DNA of 64,000 bases. It comes from Monarcha castaneiventris obscurior. Its lineage: Eukaryota > Chordata > Aves > Passeriformes > Monarchidae. Positions 1 through 11,700 of this stretch are shown piece after piece. The DNA is taken from NCBI GenBank assembly GCA_026261815.1, contig JAMPIT010000437.1:4166001-4230000 (forward strand), in the 5' to 3' direction. A program made the position numbers and the translations under genes. How positions within the stretch are numbered: position 1 is the first letter of the stretch; the number at the start of each line of letters is the position of its first letter. The notes beneath the pieces are model-generated. The model worked only from the letters and a program-made list of their open reading frames with translations, was not told the origin of the DNA and made no database searches.

Positions 1-2055
1 TAAATTATCCTTTGAGTGTGAAACAGAAAAAATAACCCCCTCTGGTTTTTAAAATCACCTCTAGTTTTAAACTCTCTAGAAATTTCTTGTATTTTTGACT
101 TTCCAAATACCCTCATACAAAGTTGATTGGTTGTGCAGTGTTTTGAGTCACCTTCAACATCAGAAACTTTTCCGAACAGCATCCAAAACTAGATATAGCT
201 CTTGTCTTGGTACCTTGCCATGGTAATGTTCTACCTAAGCCCTTTATTATTCACTGGAAAATAACAAGTCTACTTTATGAGGCTGAGTGTTCATAGAATT
301 ACAGAATTGTTTGAGTTGAAAGGGACCTTAGAGATCATCCAGTTCCAAACCCCTGTGTTCATCAGGGTTCTGCTGCCTCTGATGGTTGGTTTTGATTAGC
401 TCTTCACGCTACAATAAATAGCTGTAGCTTTATTGCTATGGCAATTTCAGTATAATACATGTTATATTAAGATAAAAGCTCACCTCTCCTTTCTCATTTG
501 TTTAGGCTTTGGGGGGGTTTTGCAGTTGCCAGGCTCCTTTCTCTCTTTGGGAAGGCTTTGCTCCTCCTATTACTTGTACTGAGGCCACAAGAACTACTCT
601 GTTGACTTGGTCCTTATGCAGTCCTTTCCTTTGTTCCATTCCCAAGATTACCCAAGTCTGTTTTTTACCAGACAGACATTAGTTCTGCTACTATCCCCAC
701 GCTCTTCTTGAATCAACGATTTCCCTGTTGGTGAGGAGGCAAATCTTTAATTCAGCTCAGAGAAAAGAAGAACCTGTTGTCTATGTAGAATAGAGAATGA
801 TGCAGTATTTTTTCCCTATAGTTCATCAAAATTTAGAACCACAGGTAGCATCTGTGTGTGTGAATTATTGAAATAAAGACCAACCAACCAAAATGGCAAA
901 ACAGAAAAAGCACCACTGACCATGGGAAAAAAAGAAAGCACCAAACCAACGTGGTCCTTTGCTGCAGCCTTGGCTCATTAACCAATCTTTGCTGATTACA
1001 TTTCAGTTCCAAGGTTCCAACAGCTCTGCTAAAGGAGCACTGTGCAGCTGGGATTCATGGGACTCCAGCAGTCCCTGAACACTCTGCACTGGAAGATGGT
1101 TTGTAAAGCACTCACTGGCTTCTAGTTCAGCCTGTTAAATGGAAGGATGTGAACTCAAGGCTTGCATCCTTATATAAAAAATATTTTTAACTCAAACACT
1201 TGAACTCATAACAAAAAATCTTAGATTTTATAAAACAATAACAGGTAGGTTTTACTAAGGTTACACCTTAAACAGTATAACTCTTATCCTCCCCTCCTGC
1301 CACTGGCAAAAACAGCAAGCCTTTTTTTATACAGACTTTTCCCCAAAACCTCAGCTGGTTCTTCCAGAAAATGTATTGATGTATTTTTCATTCATGTGCC
1401 CATGTACATCCTCACTGACTCCAGCACGGTCTGATTGACAGTGGTCTTTAGAAAGAGCTGATGTGCCACCCCATGTCAGGAGAGACATATCCTTACTCGG
1501 GCTCACCAGTTATTGCTTAAATGAAAATATATTCTTACAATGAACAAAGCTGGTATTAGAAATAGGTGCAATTAATTACAGAAGAACCAGAGAAATTAGT
1601 TTTTAGTTCAAGTAGGATTTTTGTCAGTTATATGTACCAAATAATTCTGGGTTGTGTAGAAATGAAAAGGAACTTGCAAGAGTGCAAGTATTTAAGAACT
1701 TTCTTAGAGAAAGATAATTATGGAGTTTTGTCGAATAGACCTTTGTTGTTCTGCTAAATTAAAAGCTAAGTGGCTAACTAAATATTTATAAGCTTTTGAG
1801 ATGGAAGTGACTCAGGATATGTCTACACTGGAATATGTTTCTGAGTTATGAATCATGTATTTGTGGGTGGATTTTATCTGAACCTTCCTTGACAGTATGT
1901 GATGCAGTGCAGAACAAGGCCCATATTCTTTATATTCTGAGCCCATTCAGTGTTGAAGCTGACTGGATGAAAAGGGAGGTCACTCCAGAGTCTGCAGTGT
2001 GCTACCATCTGTAGATAATCTAGGAAATGGCTCCTAACAGATTGCTGGGGAACTG
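1..2055. other. Intergenic sequence, no gene seen
   Basis: Apart from the CR1 fragment near 300, no exon with protein similarity, RNA gene or long repeat is recognisable. The short open frames here have no family features. By synteny SAMD7 would lie to the left, but none of its sequence was recognised. Confidence 0.5.
292..365 (-). mobile_element. CR1 LINE 3'-end fragment
   Basis: The sequence reads as the reverse complement of the typical avian CR1 3' end: a 'catagaattacagaat' terminus followed by 'gggaccttagagatcatccag'-like sequence and a short run of the upstream region. The element therefore points to the minus strand. Only the last 70 or so bases are recognisable, which is normal for 5'-truncated CR1 copies. 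Confidence 0.75.
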
Positions 2056-2178
2056 CCTTCCTTCCTTCCTTCCTTCCTTCCTTCCTTCCTTCCTTCCTTC
2101 CTTCCTTCCTTCCTTCCTTCCTTCCTTCCTTCCTTCCTTCCTTCCTTCCTTCCTTCCTTCCTTCCTTCCTTCCTTCCT
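2056..2178. repeat. (CTTC)n microsatellite, about 30 units
   Basis: A near-perfect tetranucleotide tract of CTTC (GAAG on the other strand) runs for about 123 bp without obvious interruption. It is a pure polypyrimidine/polypurine tract. The open frames across it, which encode Lys-Glu-Gly-Arg or Leu-Pro-Ser-Phe repeats, are by-products of the repeat and not genes. Confidence 0.97.
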
Positions 2179-4459
2179 CCCACATGTATTCTCCCCTCCC
2201 TCCCCCAAATCCAGAAGGATTATCTGTGGGTGCAGAAGATAAGCTTCTCGCAAGTTTGTTTGTTCAGAACTGACACTTGCTTTGACTTTGAGTGTTTCTC
2301 CAGCTGCTTTGCAGAAGGTTGTGACTCCCCAGGTAATTAGTGACATGCTTGCCAGTAATTCCATTGCCTTTTCTTTCTGGTGCGTCTGTACTTGTGGCAA
2401 CCCCACATCATTTTATGGATCCAGGATGATTGAACCCAAAGCAATCAGACATAGCACAAAGGCCAATGAATTGACAGGAGTAAGTGTATAAAAGGGTATA
2501 AGAAAATATGTATCACAGAGTAAAACTCTACCTAACCCAGTGTCCTCCCCGGGGGCCAAGAGAAGATACCTAAAGCAGAGCATAGGAACAAAGCAATAAC
2601 AAATTCAGGATAATTCCTTTATTTCCAGGGTCAAACAGACAAGCAGAGGTGATGTCTATATTTAATAGTAGTTCGTGATGCATTATTGTTCCATCAATGT
2701 ATCCAGCTGGTTTTTGAGCCAAGCTTCCAGCATCCATACTGCTGTATTAGACCACACAGCTGGGGTAAAGAAGAGGGAAAAGAAGGTAATGAAATGCTGT
2801 TGGTTTGGCTTCAGTTGAAAGAGGAAACCACTCCACTGGTATGCAACATCCTTCTCAACAGTAGTTCTGGATCTACTCTAATCACAATGGCAGTTGGCCC
2901 TTTAGGGGCTGTGACTTCACTGCCTGGTTCTGAAATGCTCCCTTTTGCAGCCTGCCCCACGGCTGACAGACACCAACCTCAAACACAAGCTGTTTGAACC
3001 TTCATTTCCACTCCATGGCTTACTTGGAATTCAGCTACTTGCTTCTCTCCTGCTCTGCCATACTAATGACTGAGAATAAACTTGTTCCATGTGCAACTCA
3101 GTCATGATCTGCTCTGTGCTCCAGAGTGGTAGGAACTCACCATGCAGTGCCTTACACATTTCCTCACCCATTTTCCATCCCTCAGTCCTTTCTGCTTGAA
3201 GTAGTGTGTTTGTTCCCTGTGCTGTCCTGGGAAGAGCTCCTGCAATTAAGTGTTTCTCAAAGATGAATTAAAATTTTTGTAGGAAGAAAAAAAAAAAAAA
3301 AGAAAGAGATTAACCAGATATCCGAGGTGCTTTTCTGGCAGGAAACAGCATGATGTACTGCAGATAACACACCATGCCAAAAAACCTGCAAAATGAAGAG
3401 CTAAGCATTAAAGGTAGGTTTGTGAATCAGCAATAGATTCAAAGAGACAGAGGGCATAGAGGACTAAGACCTTAGAAGATCCTGAAAGTAGAAGTATGAG
3501 GGATGATGACCCATCAGGAGGTGATTGCACCCTTCAGGAGGAGGCCAGAGTGCATCTCCCATGGAGCAGGGAGAGTTTCACAGCTGAAGCTCAGCTTGTG
3601 CCTGTGCAGGGAGAGCAGAGGGGTCAGAGCTACGCCGTGCCAAACCCCTTACTGCAGCTATCATGTATTATTAGCAATCTGTGAGTTACAGATGGCTGAA
3701 ACTTCTTCTGCAAGAAAGCTTCCATGTCAGATGTGCATTTATGTTACTGTAAGTCAAGCACATGAAATAACTGTTAAAATTATTGCCAACTTAAAGCATG
3801 TATTTTTTAATAAATGCAGCCTGCCTACTTTTTACGAGGCATTGTTTTATTGTACCCATAAAAACTTCAATTCCCTCTACCTAGAAGTTCATCTTTTGAA
3901 TTACGCTTTTCTAGTTCACTCACTCTGCAGTCAGTCAGCTTAATTTGTAACTTGTATAGATTTTCTGCCCAGCAACAGCAAAAGGAAAACATTCAACAGA
4001 AAAAGATGTCATACCAGAAGAGCACAAAACCTGGCACTGAAACTGAGGGGCAAATACATTGCTGGAAGCATTTTTAGGTTCTTAATTGCCCAATTTTCAA
4101 TCTGAGAGGTTCCAAATCATAGGAACGGGAAGGGGCAACAAGATTTGAGGGGACTGGACGAGACGATGCAGCACTGCACATACTTTTCCATCCCAAAGTG
4201 TCAGGGTGTGGTTTGGAAACACAGAGCCAGGATAAATGATTATACGCTTTGCTAACTCCAGTGACCTCACAGCACAAGTATGTGGGACAACCTCTGGCAA
4301 AAGGCCCTTCTGCTTTATATAGTTTCCTTTCTGAATCTAGTTCTGTAAGTGTATAAGGAGGTCTGAGCAATGAGTCTGTTTAAATACGTACCAGCTAACA
4401 AAAATGCTGTATTGAGCATCTTTAAGGCCTTACACCCTATTCCAGTGTATCAAAATTTA
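2179..4459. other. Intergenic sequence, no gene seen
   Basis: No exon or RNA gene is recognisable. There is an uninterrupted A-run near 3285-3301. Short open frames around 2282-3943 have no recognisable similarity. Confidence 0.5.
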
Positions 4460-4803
4460 ATACAGATTTTTATGGTCAGAGCGGGAGCAAGGTCAAAAGC
4501 TGGTCAAGGGCTGAAGGGGCTCTTTTCAGTGGTGCCCAGTGACAGGACAAGGACCAGTGGCCACAAACTAAAACACAAGAAGTTCCACCTCAACATGAGG
4601 ATTAATTTCTTCACATTGAGGGTGGCACAGCACTGGAACAGACTGTCCAGGGAGTTTGTGGAGTCTCCCTCTGTGGAGACATTCCAAGCTCACCTGGACG
4701 CGTTCCTGTGTCACCTGCTGTGGGTGACCGTGCCTTGGCAGGGGAGTTGGACTGGATCATCTCCAGAGCTCCCCTCCGGCTCTAACAGTTCTGTGATTCT
4801 GTG
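4460..4803 (+). mobile_element. CR1 LINE 3' end
   Basis: The segment follows the standard CR1 3' region order: a 'ggccacaaactaaaacacaag' type stretch, a 'ttcttcacattgagggtggca' type stretch, 'cactggaacagactg', 'gagacattccaagctcacctgga', 'ttggactggatcatctccag', and a terminal 'ttctgtgattctgtga'. The element is in the plus orientation and ends at about 4803. There it directly abuts the GC-rich tandem repeats upstream of SEC62. An open frame running through it is residual CR1 sequence, not a host gene. Confidence 0.92.
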
Positions 4804-5330
4804 ACGGGGGGGCTGTGAAGAGAGGCCGGTGAGGAGCTGAGGGGCCGAGGTGTGGTGGTGAGAGCTGAGGGAGGCGGTGAGGAGTTGAGGCGGGATTAGG
4901 GCTGGCGGAGCCGCTGAGGCGGGATGAAGAGACTGAGGGACCGAGGCGGCATGAGGGGCTGAGGCGGATTGAGGGTCCGAGTCAGGGCGCTGCGGGGCGG
5001 TGATGGACCGAGGCTCTGAGGTGGGATGAAGGGACCGGGGATGGCATGAGGCGTTGAGGGGCAGAGGGGGGACGGCGAGGGACCGAGACGGGTCGGTGAG
5101 GGACCGAGGCGGGTCGCTGAGTGAGTGAGAGCAGCGGTGAGGGACCGAGGCGGATCGGTGAGGGACCGAGGCGGGTCGCTGAGTGAGTGAGAGCAGCGGT
5201 GAGGAACCGACACCGACCGAGGCGGTCGCTGAGGAGCTCACTGAGGGAGAGCAGCAGTGAACAACCGAGACCGGTCGGGGACGGACCGAGGCGGTCGCTG
5301 AGGCGCTGAGGGGCGGGGAGGGGGCGCGCC
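4804..5330. repeat. GC-rich tandem repeats upstream of SEC62
   Basis: The region is built from imperfect copies of a short unit resembling GGTGAGGGACCGAGGCGG. A higher-order copy of about 62 bp is visible: the 'gggtcgctgagtgagtgaga' stretch at 5111 recurs at 5173. It starts immediately after the CR1 3' end and leads into the SEC62 CpG island. The Pro/Ser/Arg-rich minus-strand open frame over it is a repeat artefact. Confidence 0.85.
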
Positions 5331-5700
5331 CGCAGCGCCTCCGCCCATCACCGCCCCCCCCCCCGCCCCTCCGCCCGCTCCCGCCGCCTCTCGCGAGGCC
5401 GCCCCCCCCCCCCCCCTCGCGCGTCACCGGCGGAGCGGACGGGGACAACATGGCGGAGCGGCGGCGGCACAGGAAGCGCGTCCAGGTACCCGAGACTCCC
5501 CCTTCTCCATCCCTCCCTCCCTCCCCGCCCGGCGGCTCCCCCTCCCCGTCCTCAGAGCGGCTTCCCCCGCGGCCTTCCCGCTCGACGCTGTTGCGAGGCG
5601 GCGGCTGCGGGCGGCCCGCGGTGAGGGAGGAGAGCGCCCCGAGCTCGGGGCACCGGCAGCCCCTCAGGCCGGGGCGGGAGCCCGGGCTGGCAGGTTTTCC
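5331..5700 (+). promoter_or_regulatory. SEC62: SEC62 CpG-island promoter region
   Basis: This very GC- and CpG-rich stretch surrounds the first coding exon and has no obvious TATA box. It contains uninterrupted C-runs of 11 (5354-5364) and 15 (5402-5416) bases shortly before the start codon. The start codon itself sits in AACATGGCGG (5447-5456), which resembles a YY1 site (AAnATGGCGGC), a common arrangement in TATA-less housekeeping promoters. The exact transcription start cannot be fixed from sequence. Confidence 0.75.
5450..5485 (+). CDS. SEC62: SEC62 coding exon 1
   Basis: It encodes the first 12 residues, MAERRRHRKRVQ, ending in phase 0 at CCAG|GTACCC. The basic N-terminus matches the family. 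The exon lies inside the CpG island. Confidence 0.95.
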
Positions 5701-8700
5701 TCAGAATTTTCTAGCAGATTGGTAAACGCTGTGAAAACAGAGCCGGCGAGCTCAGGTAGGAGCGTGTCGGGGCCGAGGGGCGGCCGGCGGGGCCCCATGG
5801 CACATCAGAGGCGCCCCCGCTTCAGCCCCACGGGCTCTGCGCCCTCAGAAGTTCTTCGTCTCTCCATGACCAAAAAAAAGAGATTTGGAGCTGTTCCCTG
5901 TTTTTAATCGCCGTGTTACACTCAGAATCTCCCCCGTTATCAGTGTCGAACAATAGCTTAGTGCGGGTAACACCAAAACACCCGGGAGCTGCACCTTCAC
6001 CCAGCGTGTCCGGCCCAGGGATCCTAAGCAAAAGACGTGGGACAGATGGTAAAAGCATCTTAAAAGCAAATGTGTCCCTACCAGGAAATTATGTGGGAAG
6101 GAAATTTGTGTCTGGAAAACATAAACAAACAGGCGCGCCTAAAAATAGACCTAATCAGCTTTGAGGTCGTGTTAAAATGTAGTGATAATTGTGTGGTGGC
6201 ACTGAGAGGCAAACTGAGGGCTGCTTCGGTGTTTTCCTTCACCTGGGAGTCTGATACGTCAAGGCGCAATTTTTACAGGGAGTTTTACAGAGTTTTTAGT
6301 GCGTGTTTTGAGCGTAATTACAGTATCAGTGACCATAACACTCGTTACAGTTATGTGTTATCAACACTCAGCCTAAATAGTGTTTGTTTGGGGTTTATTA
6401 CTCTGCTGTAAGGGCAGATAATATTCACGAGAGAGATCACAGAGCCATTCAACAATGCATGCTTCATATGTCACCCTTCTGCTTGGTTGCCCTCTCTCCT
6501 TTCTCATCCTTCCCTTTCCCAGCCCGCTTTCCCTTCCCCCAGGAAGATGGAGATCTGCCTGTACTTGTAAAGGTTCCTTTTTTTCCCCCTGTAATTCAAA
6601 TTAGTGAGGCAGGGGGAGAAATGCAAGGAGTAATTAATCAAAATCTTGTTGAACGAGCCCTGTCCATCACAGCATTCAATGAGTTATTGTAAAACATCAC
6701 AGAATTATTCTCTTTTTAAGATTTTTATAGGTTGTCCCTTTCCAAGGATGACGACAGCTCAATAAAGCATCCATCAAACTAAATTTAAATGTAGTTTAAT
6801 GTTTGTATAACACCCAAGGCTGTGGTCTTGCAGGCAGTTAAGCACATACCTAATTTCCAGCCTGTTAGCAGTAAACCAGATTGTTAGTAATTAAATCTAT
6901 GTCTGGGTTTTAACACTTAAGGTCGTGGCCTAAATTTGTGATATAATTATGCAAATAAATGTGTATTTTCATAGATTCCCAGTGTAGGTCAACAACAATG
7001 GGAAGACAAGACAGTGAACAAAGAATACTGGTGAATGCCCAAGGGGTGATCTTAATTGGTCAGTGAATAAAACAACTCATATTTTTCTTGGTAGTTGGTT
7101 TTGAGTTTCATTTTTCTTAAGCTTTTTGAACTTTACTGGCATATTTGCAGTATGATTATCACATTTTCAGGCTCATGCTGCAAGTGTCTTCTTTTAAAAT
7201 GAAGTGTGGGATTTTTACTCGTAGGTGCTTCAAGTGTTTCAGCACTGTGTACTTAATTTAAGGTGATGTTGGCCCCCTAAAGAGATTATTTATCATTCTG
7301 CACGCAAGTCTGACATCTGAATACCCTGCTGTCATTAAACAGAGCTGTATTTCTTGACAGGAGTGAGTTTCTTGGGGGAAGTTGGCATATTTAGCTGTGG
7401 AACAGGCTGATGTAATGGAGTTCAATTAGACAGGCACAGAACCTGGGTTTGGAATGAATTTTACAGGATTTTATGCCTGCCATCAAGATTAGAACTGTGG
7501 TAGTTAGGTCAGAAAGCTAGACATGAGAAAAGGCTCAAACAATAGTTCAAAGTTCTGTCTAGCCTACTCTGTGTTTCCCATTGGAAGCAGTCACAGGAAG
7601 GATGTGTTTTATGGAATGCATTTTCATCAAAAGACACGTTGCCCAACGTGTGTTGCATAGCTTAGACTCTTCCTCTGAAAGCTGCGGAAGTTGCAAAAAT
7701 TTTATCTTCAGAAGTTTGAACAAAGACATTTTAGAGGTAACATTTTCTAAGTGTCATTCCTGATGGTAATTTAACTGTAATCAGCACAGAGATGAATTCA
7801 GACATGCAGTAGTGAAAGGAGGCTGGTCTGTAGGATGTAGATTGCTTACCCAGTGGCTCCCACGTGATTCAGGTGTCTGAAATCAAGAATGCTTGCTGTG
7901 TATAAAGGATTTACTGAAAGAAAAACAACATATGTTTTCTAATGGCTAGTTTAATCTTTTTATTTTAGACAAAATATAGCTCAGAAGATGGGAGATGGCT
8001 TTGAATACCTGTTACTCCAGCAACATGATCAAAGCTATTTCATGTCTTGGAACTGTATTTTTTCCGTATGTGTGCTGAAATATTCACATAACCACAAAAT
8101 GTTCGGCGTTGGCTCCTCTGACAGGCGCTGGGCCGGGTAACACGTGGCACTGTGCTGGCAGCTCTGCAGTTTGACTGTTAAATAGGCATTACGTTTTCAT
8201 TACCTTGGCTGCATTCCACGTGCACAGTTTTAGTCTGCCCGTGTCAGGTTTTGGGCTGATCTTTGCGTTAGGATTAACAGCACTTGCGTCGCCCCTTGGT
8301 GCTGTGTCCTGCACTCCAGAAATGTTAATGCACATAAATGCTGCTCCTGAAAGCAGAGAAAACAGCTTCTGGGCAGTTTGGGTGTCAGTGTCTCACTGCA
8401 AATTGATGGCTGAGGTGGCATTGGTGCCATTAATGACAGGTGCTTTCCTTGTTGACTTTTTTCCTTTGATTCAAGCTCTGAGATTCTCCTGATGAAGGAC
8501 ATCTACTAATCATTAACTGTTGTAGCTTACAGTTGTGTCCTGTCATGATTTGGGTTCTGCTGCAAGGAAAATGCAACAGCTGCATTGCTGCTCCTGTGCT
8601 GCAGTTTTGTGTGAATGACTCTGAAAAGGATCTGCAGAAAGGACAATGCAGTGGCTCTCCAATAACCGATATTGTAGTCCAGATGGCCCTTTTGGCTTTA

Positions 8701-11700
8701 TTTTCTTCATAAATTCTAGTAAAGATGAGTGGAATGATAACAAGGGAGAATGGTTAAATTACGTCTTTGAGAGCTGAGTGGTATCAGCTAATAGAGGAGG
8801 AAGAAACAAAGATCAAGGGGGCAAAAAAAAAGTAGAAAAATGGGAATTAAAAGTAGCGGCTTGAGTTGTCATTAAAACAAGAATCAGTCTTTTGGAAATC
8901 TTGAGTTACATTTTTGGAGGTGGGAAGGGAAAAAGTCAAAACAGCTGGTCTGGGGTTGGAAAAGGACTAAAGCTGGCGTGTTTTGGCTTCAAAATACTGT
9001 ACATTGCTCTTTGGATCTGTTTTAGAACCCTATGTGTTTACAGCTTTTGCTCAAAAAAATTAGCAATGGCTGAAAAGAAAGTGGGAAGAAAACAGATACT
9101 TCTGTTTTCATAGGATATGTACTGCACTGGAAAACATCTGCTGATCTTCTGTAAAGAAAAGTTAATGTTTTGTGGCCAGCACATGGCCATGGTAATCCAG
9201 AAGAACTGGTTTCTCCACATGGCTCTGCCACAGTTTCTTTTAGGAGACCTGGGGCAGTCCTTGTATTGGTCATCAGTGCAGAAGTCGGGCAAGTTTATGT
9301 TTGCTAGTCACTGAAGAAAATAGAGATGGAGTCCTAAGAGCAAGTCCTAACACCCTGGTGTGTTTGTTTCCCCCCAGCCCACTCCAGTCATGCCAATTTG
9401 TGTGCTTGTTCTTTGTCTATGGCATGCTGGTTTCTTTTAGGTAAAGTACAAATATCTCAGCATCACCCATTCCCTGCCACAGAACATCCACTCTGAGGTC
9501 CTGACAGTCAGCAGGGAAGGGAAAAAGACAATTCTGCAGTTGAGCCCAAGCTCTTCTCTCACTTTCAGAGAAGAGGAGAGTAGGCTAATGCAGTTGCAGT
9601 GTCTTTATAATGAGGAGAAGTGTGTGGAATGGAACCTGGGCTGACAGAGTGTCATTTTTGACGTAGCCTCTCAGCTTGAAAAACAGACACCACATGATAA
9701 ATGTGCTTAAATTTCTTCTTTTCCTTATCTGAAAACTGTATAATCTATTAGGCTTCAGCAGTCTGCTTTGAGGGATGGTGTTCTGAAAATCTAAGAGCAA
9801 AAGAAATCAACTAGATACTTGTTTCATTGAAATAAAAGAATTTTGATGACCCCTTTGAAACAGAGGAGCATAAATCCTTGTAATGTGTTTGTCTGCACAC
9901 AGAATAACTTGTCTTGCTAGTGACACTCTATTTGACACTCATTTACTCTATTCTGATTTTCCAGATCCCTGTAGGTTACCAGGTTGTGGAAGGAAATTGT
10001 CCTGTCTTGGGTCATACCTGTCTTCCTGCAACTGTGATGCAAACAGGGAATAAAATGAGTGCAGTTTTCAAACCAAAAATGTGCTTTGCCCTTTTTCATC
10101 CATTAAGTGTTCCAGGGGTAGGAAAACCTGAATAAGTCATGCTTGGGTAGAGCTGAGGGGGAGAAGGAAGCTCATGGGCACACTGGTTTCAGTAGCACAG
10201 TTCAGATGTTATTTGTGATGTGTCCAGGCCCCTCTGGTGCTGCAGTCCCAGCTGGGGGTTGAATTAACTGGGAACTACATCAATGTACTGAAGTCCAGAA
10301 GGCACTGTGCTGTACTTTGATTTGGGAGATAATGGTAAATTTGATTAGGATTTTACCTTCAAAGAGTCTGGAAGGTCCCTGGATTTGAAAATCTCAATGT
10401 CCTTTTATGAATTCATACAGGGCAGAATTGTGATTGAGAATTATTCTTAAAAATTTACAATGTCTTTGCATTTCTAGCAAGTCACTAGGCTGAGCACTAC
10501 TTTTCCTGTCAGTAGGTGGAGTTGTTCTGTCTATACAAATAAGAAATTTGGTTTGATTTTATTTTTAATGGCCTGAGTTTGTAAGTTACCAGGGATTGTA
10601 AATCTCTAAATTTTACATGCTGTCTAGTGACAACATGCATTTTTCAATATACAAAACTGAAGTATATCTAAGAGTCTAAAAATCTAGAGCAGAAGTATTT
10701 GACACTACCCTATTTTTTTATTATTTTATAATAGTTTAATCATAGAATTTTAGCATTCTGCAGCATTCTAGAAATAGATTACACAAGATGTTTCTTGAAT
10801 CTTTCTGTCCTTCCTATAAAAGCAAACTTTAAATAGCAGGAAATTTTCATACTCTTCTTAAGACTTTGTTACTTGGTTTAAAGCTTTGTAATTTTTTCAG
10901 AACTATGCCTTGATTAATTTGTATAATCTTTTCCTAAATGTCCAAGGAGGCTTCAGGTGCCTGGGTTTGGGCTATTTTTTCAACTGAACACAAAATTTGG
11001 TTGAACTGCAGCTTTTCAAAGTTGTGCCCAGGGTAATGAACTTGCCAGTACTTTGGTTGATTTCATTTATTAATGGAATATAATGCTATTTTCTGTCAGT
11101 CATCTATTTTCATATTTTAACAGAAGCCTAGCCCTGCAAACAAAGGGATGAAAACAGGATGAAAAATGGGGATTAAATTGCAGGGAACACTTTCTCAGAA
11201 TGAGCTCAGTTAAACTGTGGCAGTCTCTCTCGCAGGGAAGCTTTTTTTGTTTGGGCTGTTACAAAACTATCCCTCATGGACAAAGCAATAGAGAGAAAGG
11301 AGCAATAAAAAAAATCTCCTGGTGCCAGCCCCCTGCCTGTGTGGTGCATCACATGACCTAGCAGGATCATAAATATTTTAGGAAGAAGGGGAAAAACCAC
11401 CTTAGCAGAGGAATTAACACTAATGTGAATATCTGCAGCTTCTCTTGACTGTTTTAGTGTCTGTGCTGTGAAGAACATTTGCCCTGTGCATTGTTCCAAA
11501 TTCCATTTGCTGATAGGAATAGAAAAGCAGCATTTCACACACAGCTGCTGCCTGCAGTTTCCTGGTGCCTTAGCCCATATGGTAATGATGGGACACAGTC
11601 ACTCATTTTATTTCAGTGCATTGGAGCTCCTTTTGTTGCTGTTAAATTCCTCTGGTACCAAGTTTGGTGGTTTGGTTTGATTTACAGTTACTGGTACAAC

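Noticed and set aside
1874..2406. Open frames encoding long Lys-Glu-Gly-Arg or Leu-Pro-Ser-Phe repeats
   Set aside because: They are translations of the (CTTC)n microsatellite. A tetranucleotide repeat stays open in every frame lacking a stop and implies no gene.
4370..4804. Plus-strand open frame of 144 aa
   Set aside because: Most of it lies in the CR1 3' region (HWNRLSREFV-type peptide). It is transposon residue, not a host gene.
4711..5451. Minus-strand Pro/Ser/Arg-rich open frame of 246 aa
   Set aside because: It is the GC-rich tandem repeat and poly-C tracts read backwards, opposite the SEC62 promoter. No start context or family features.
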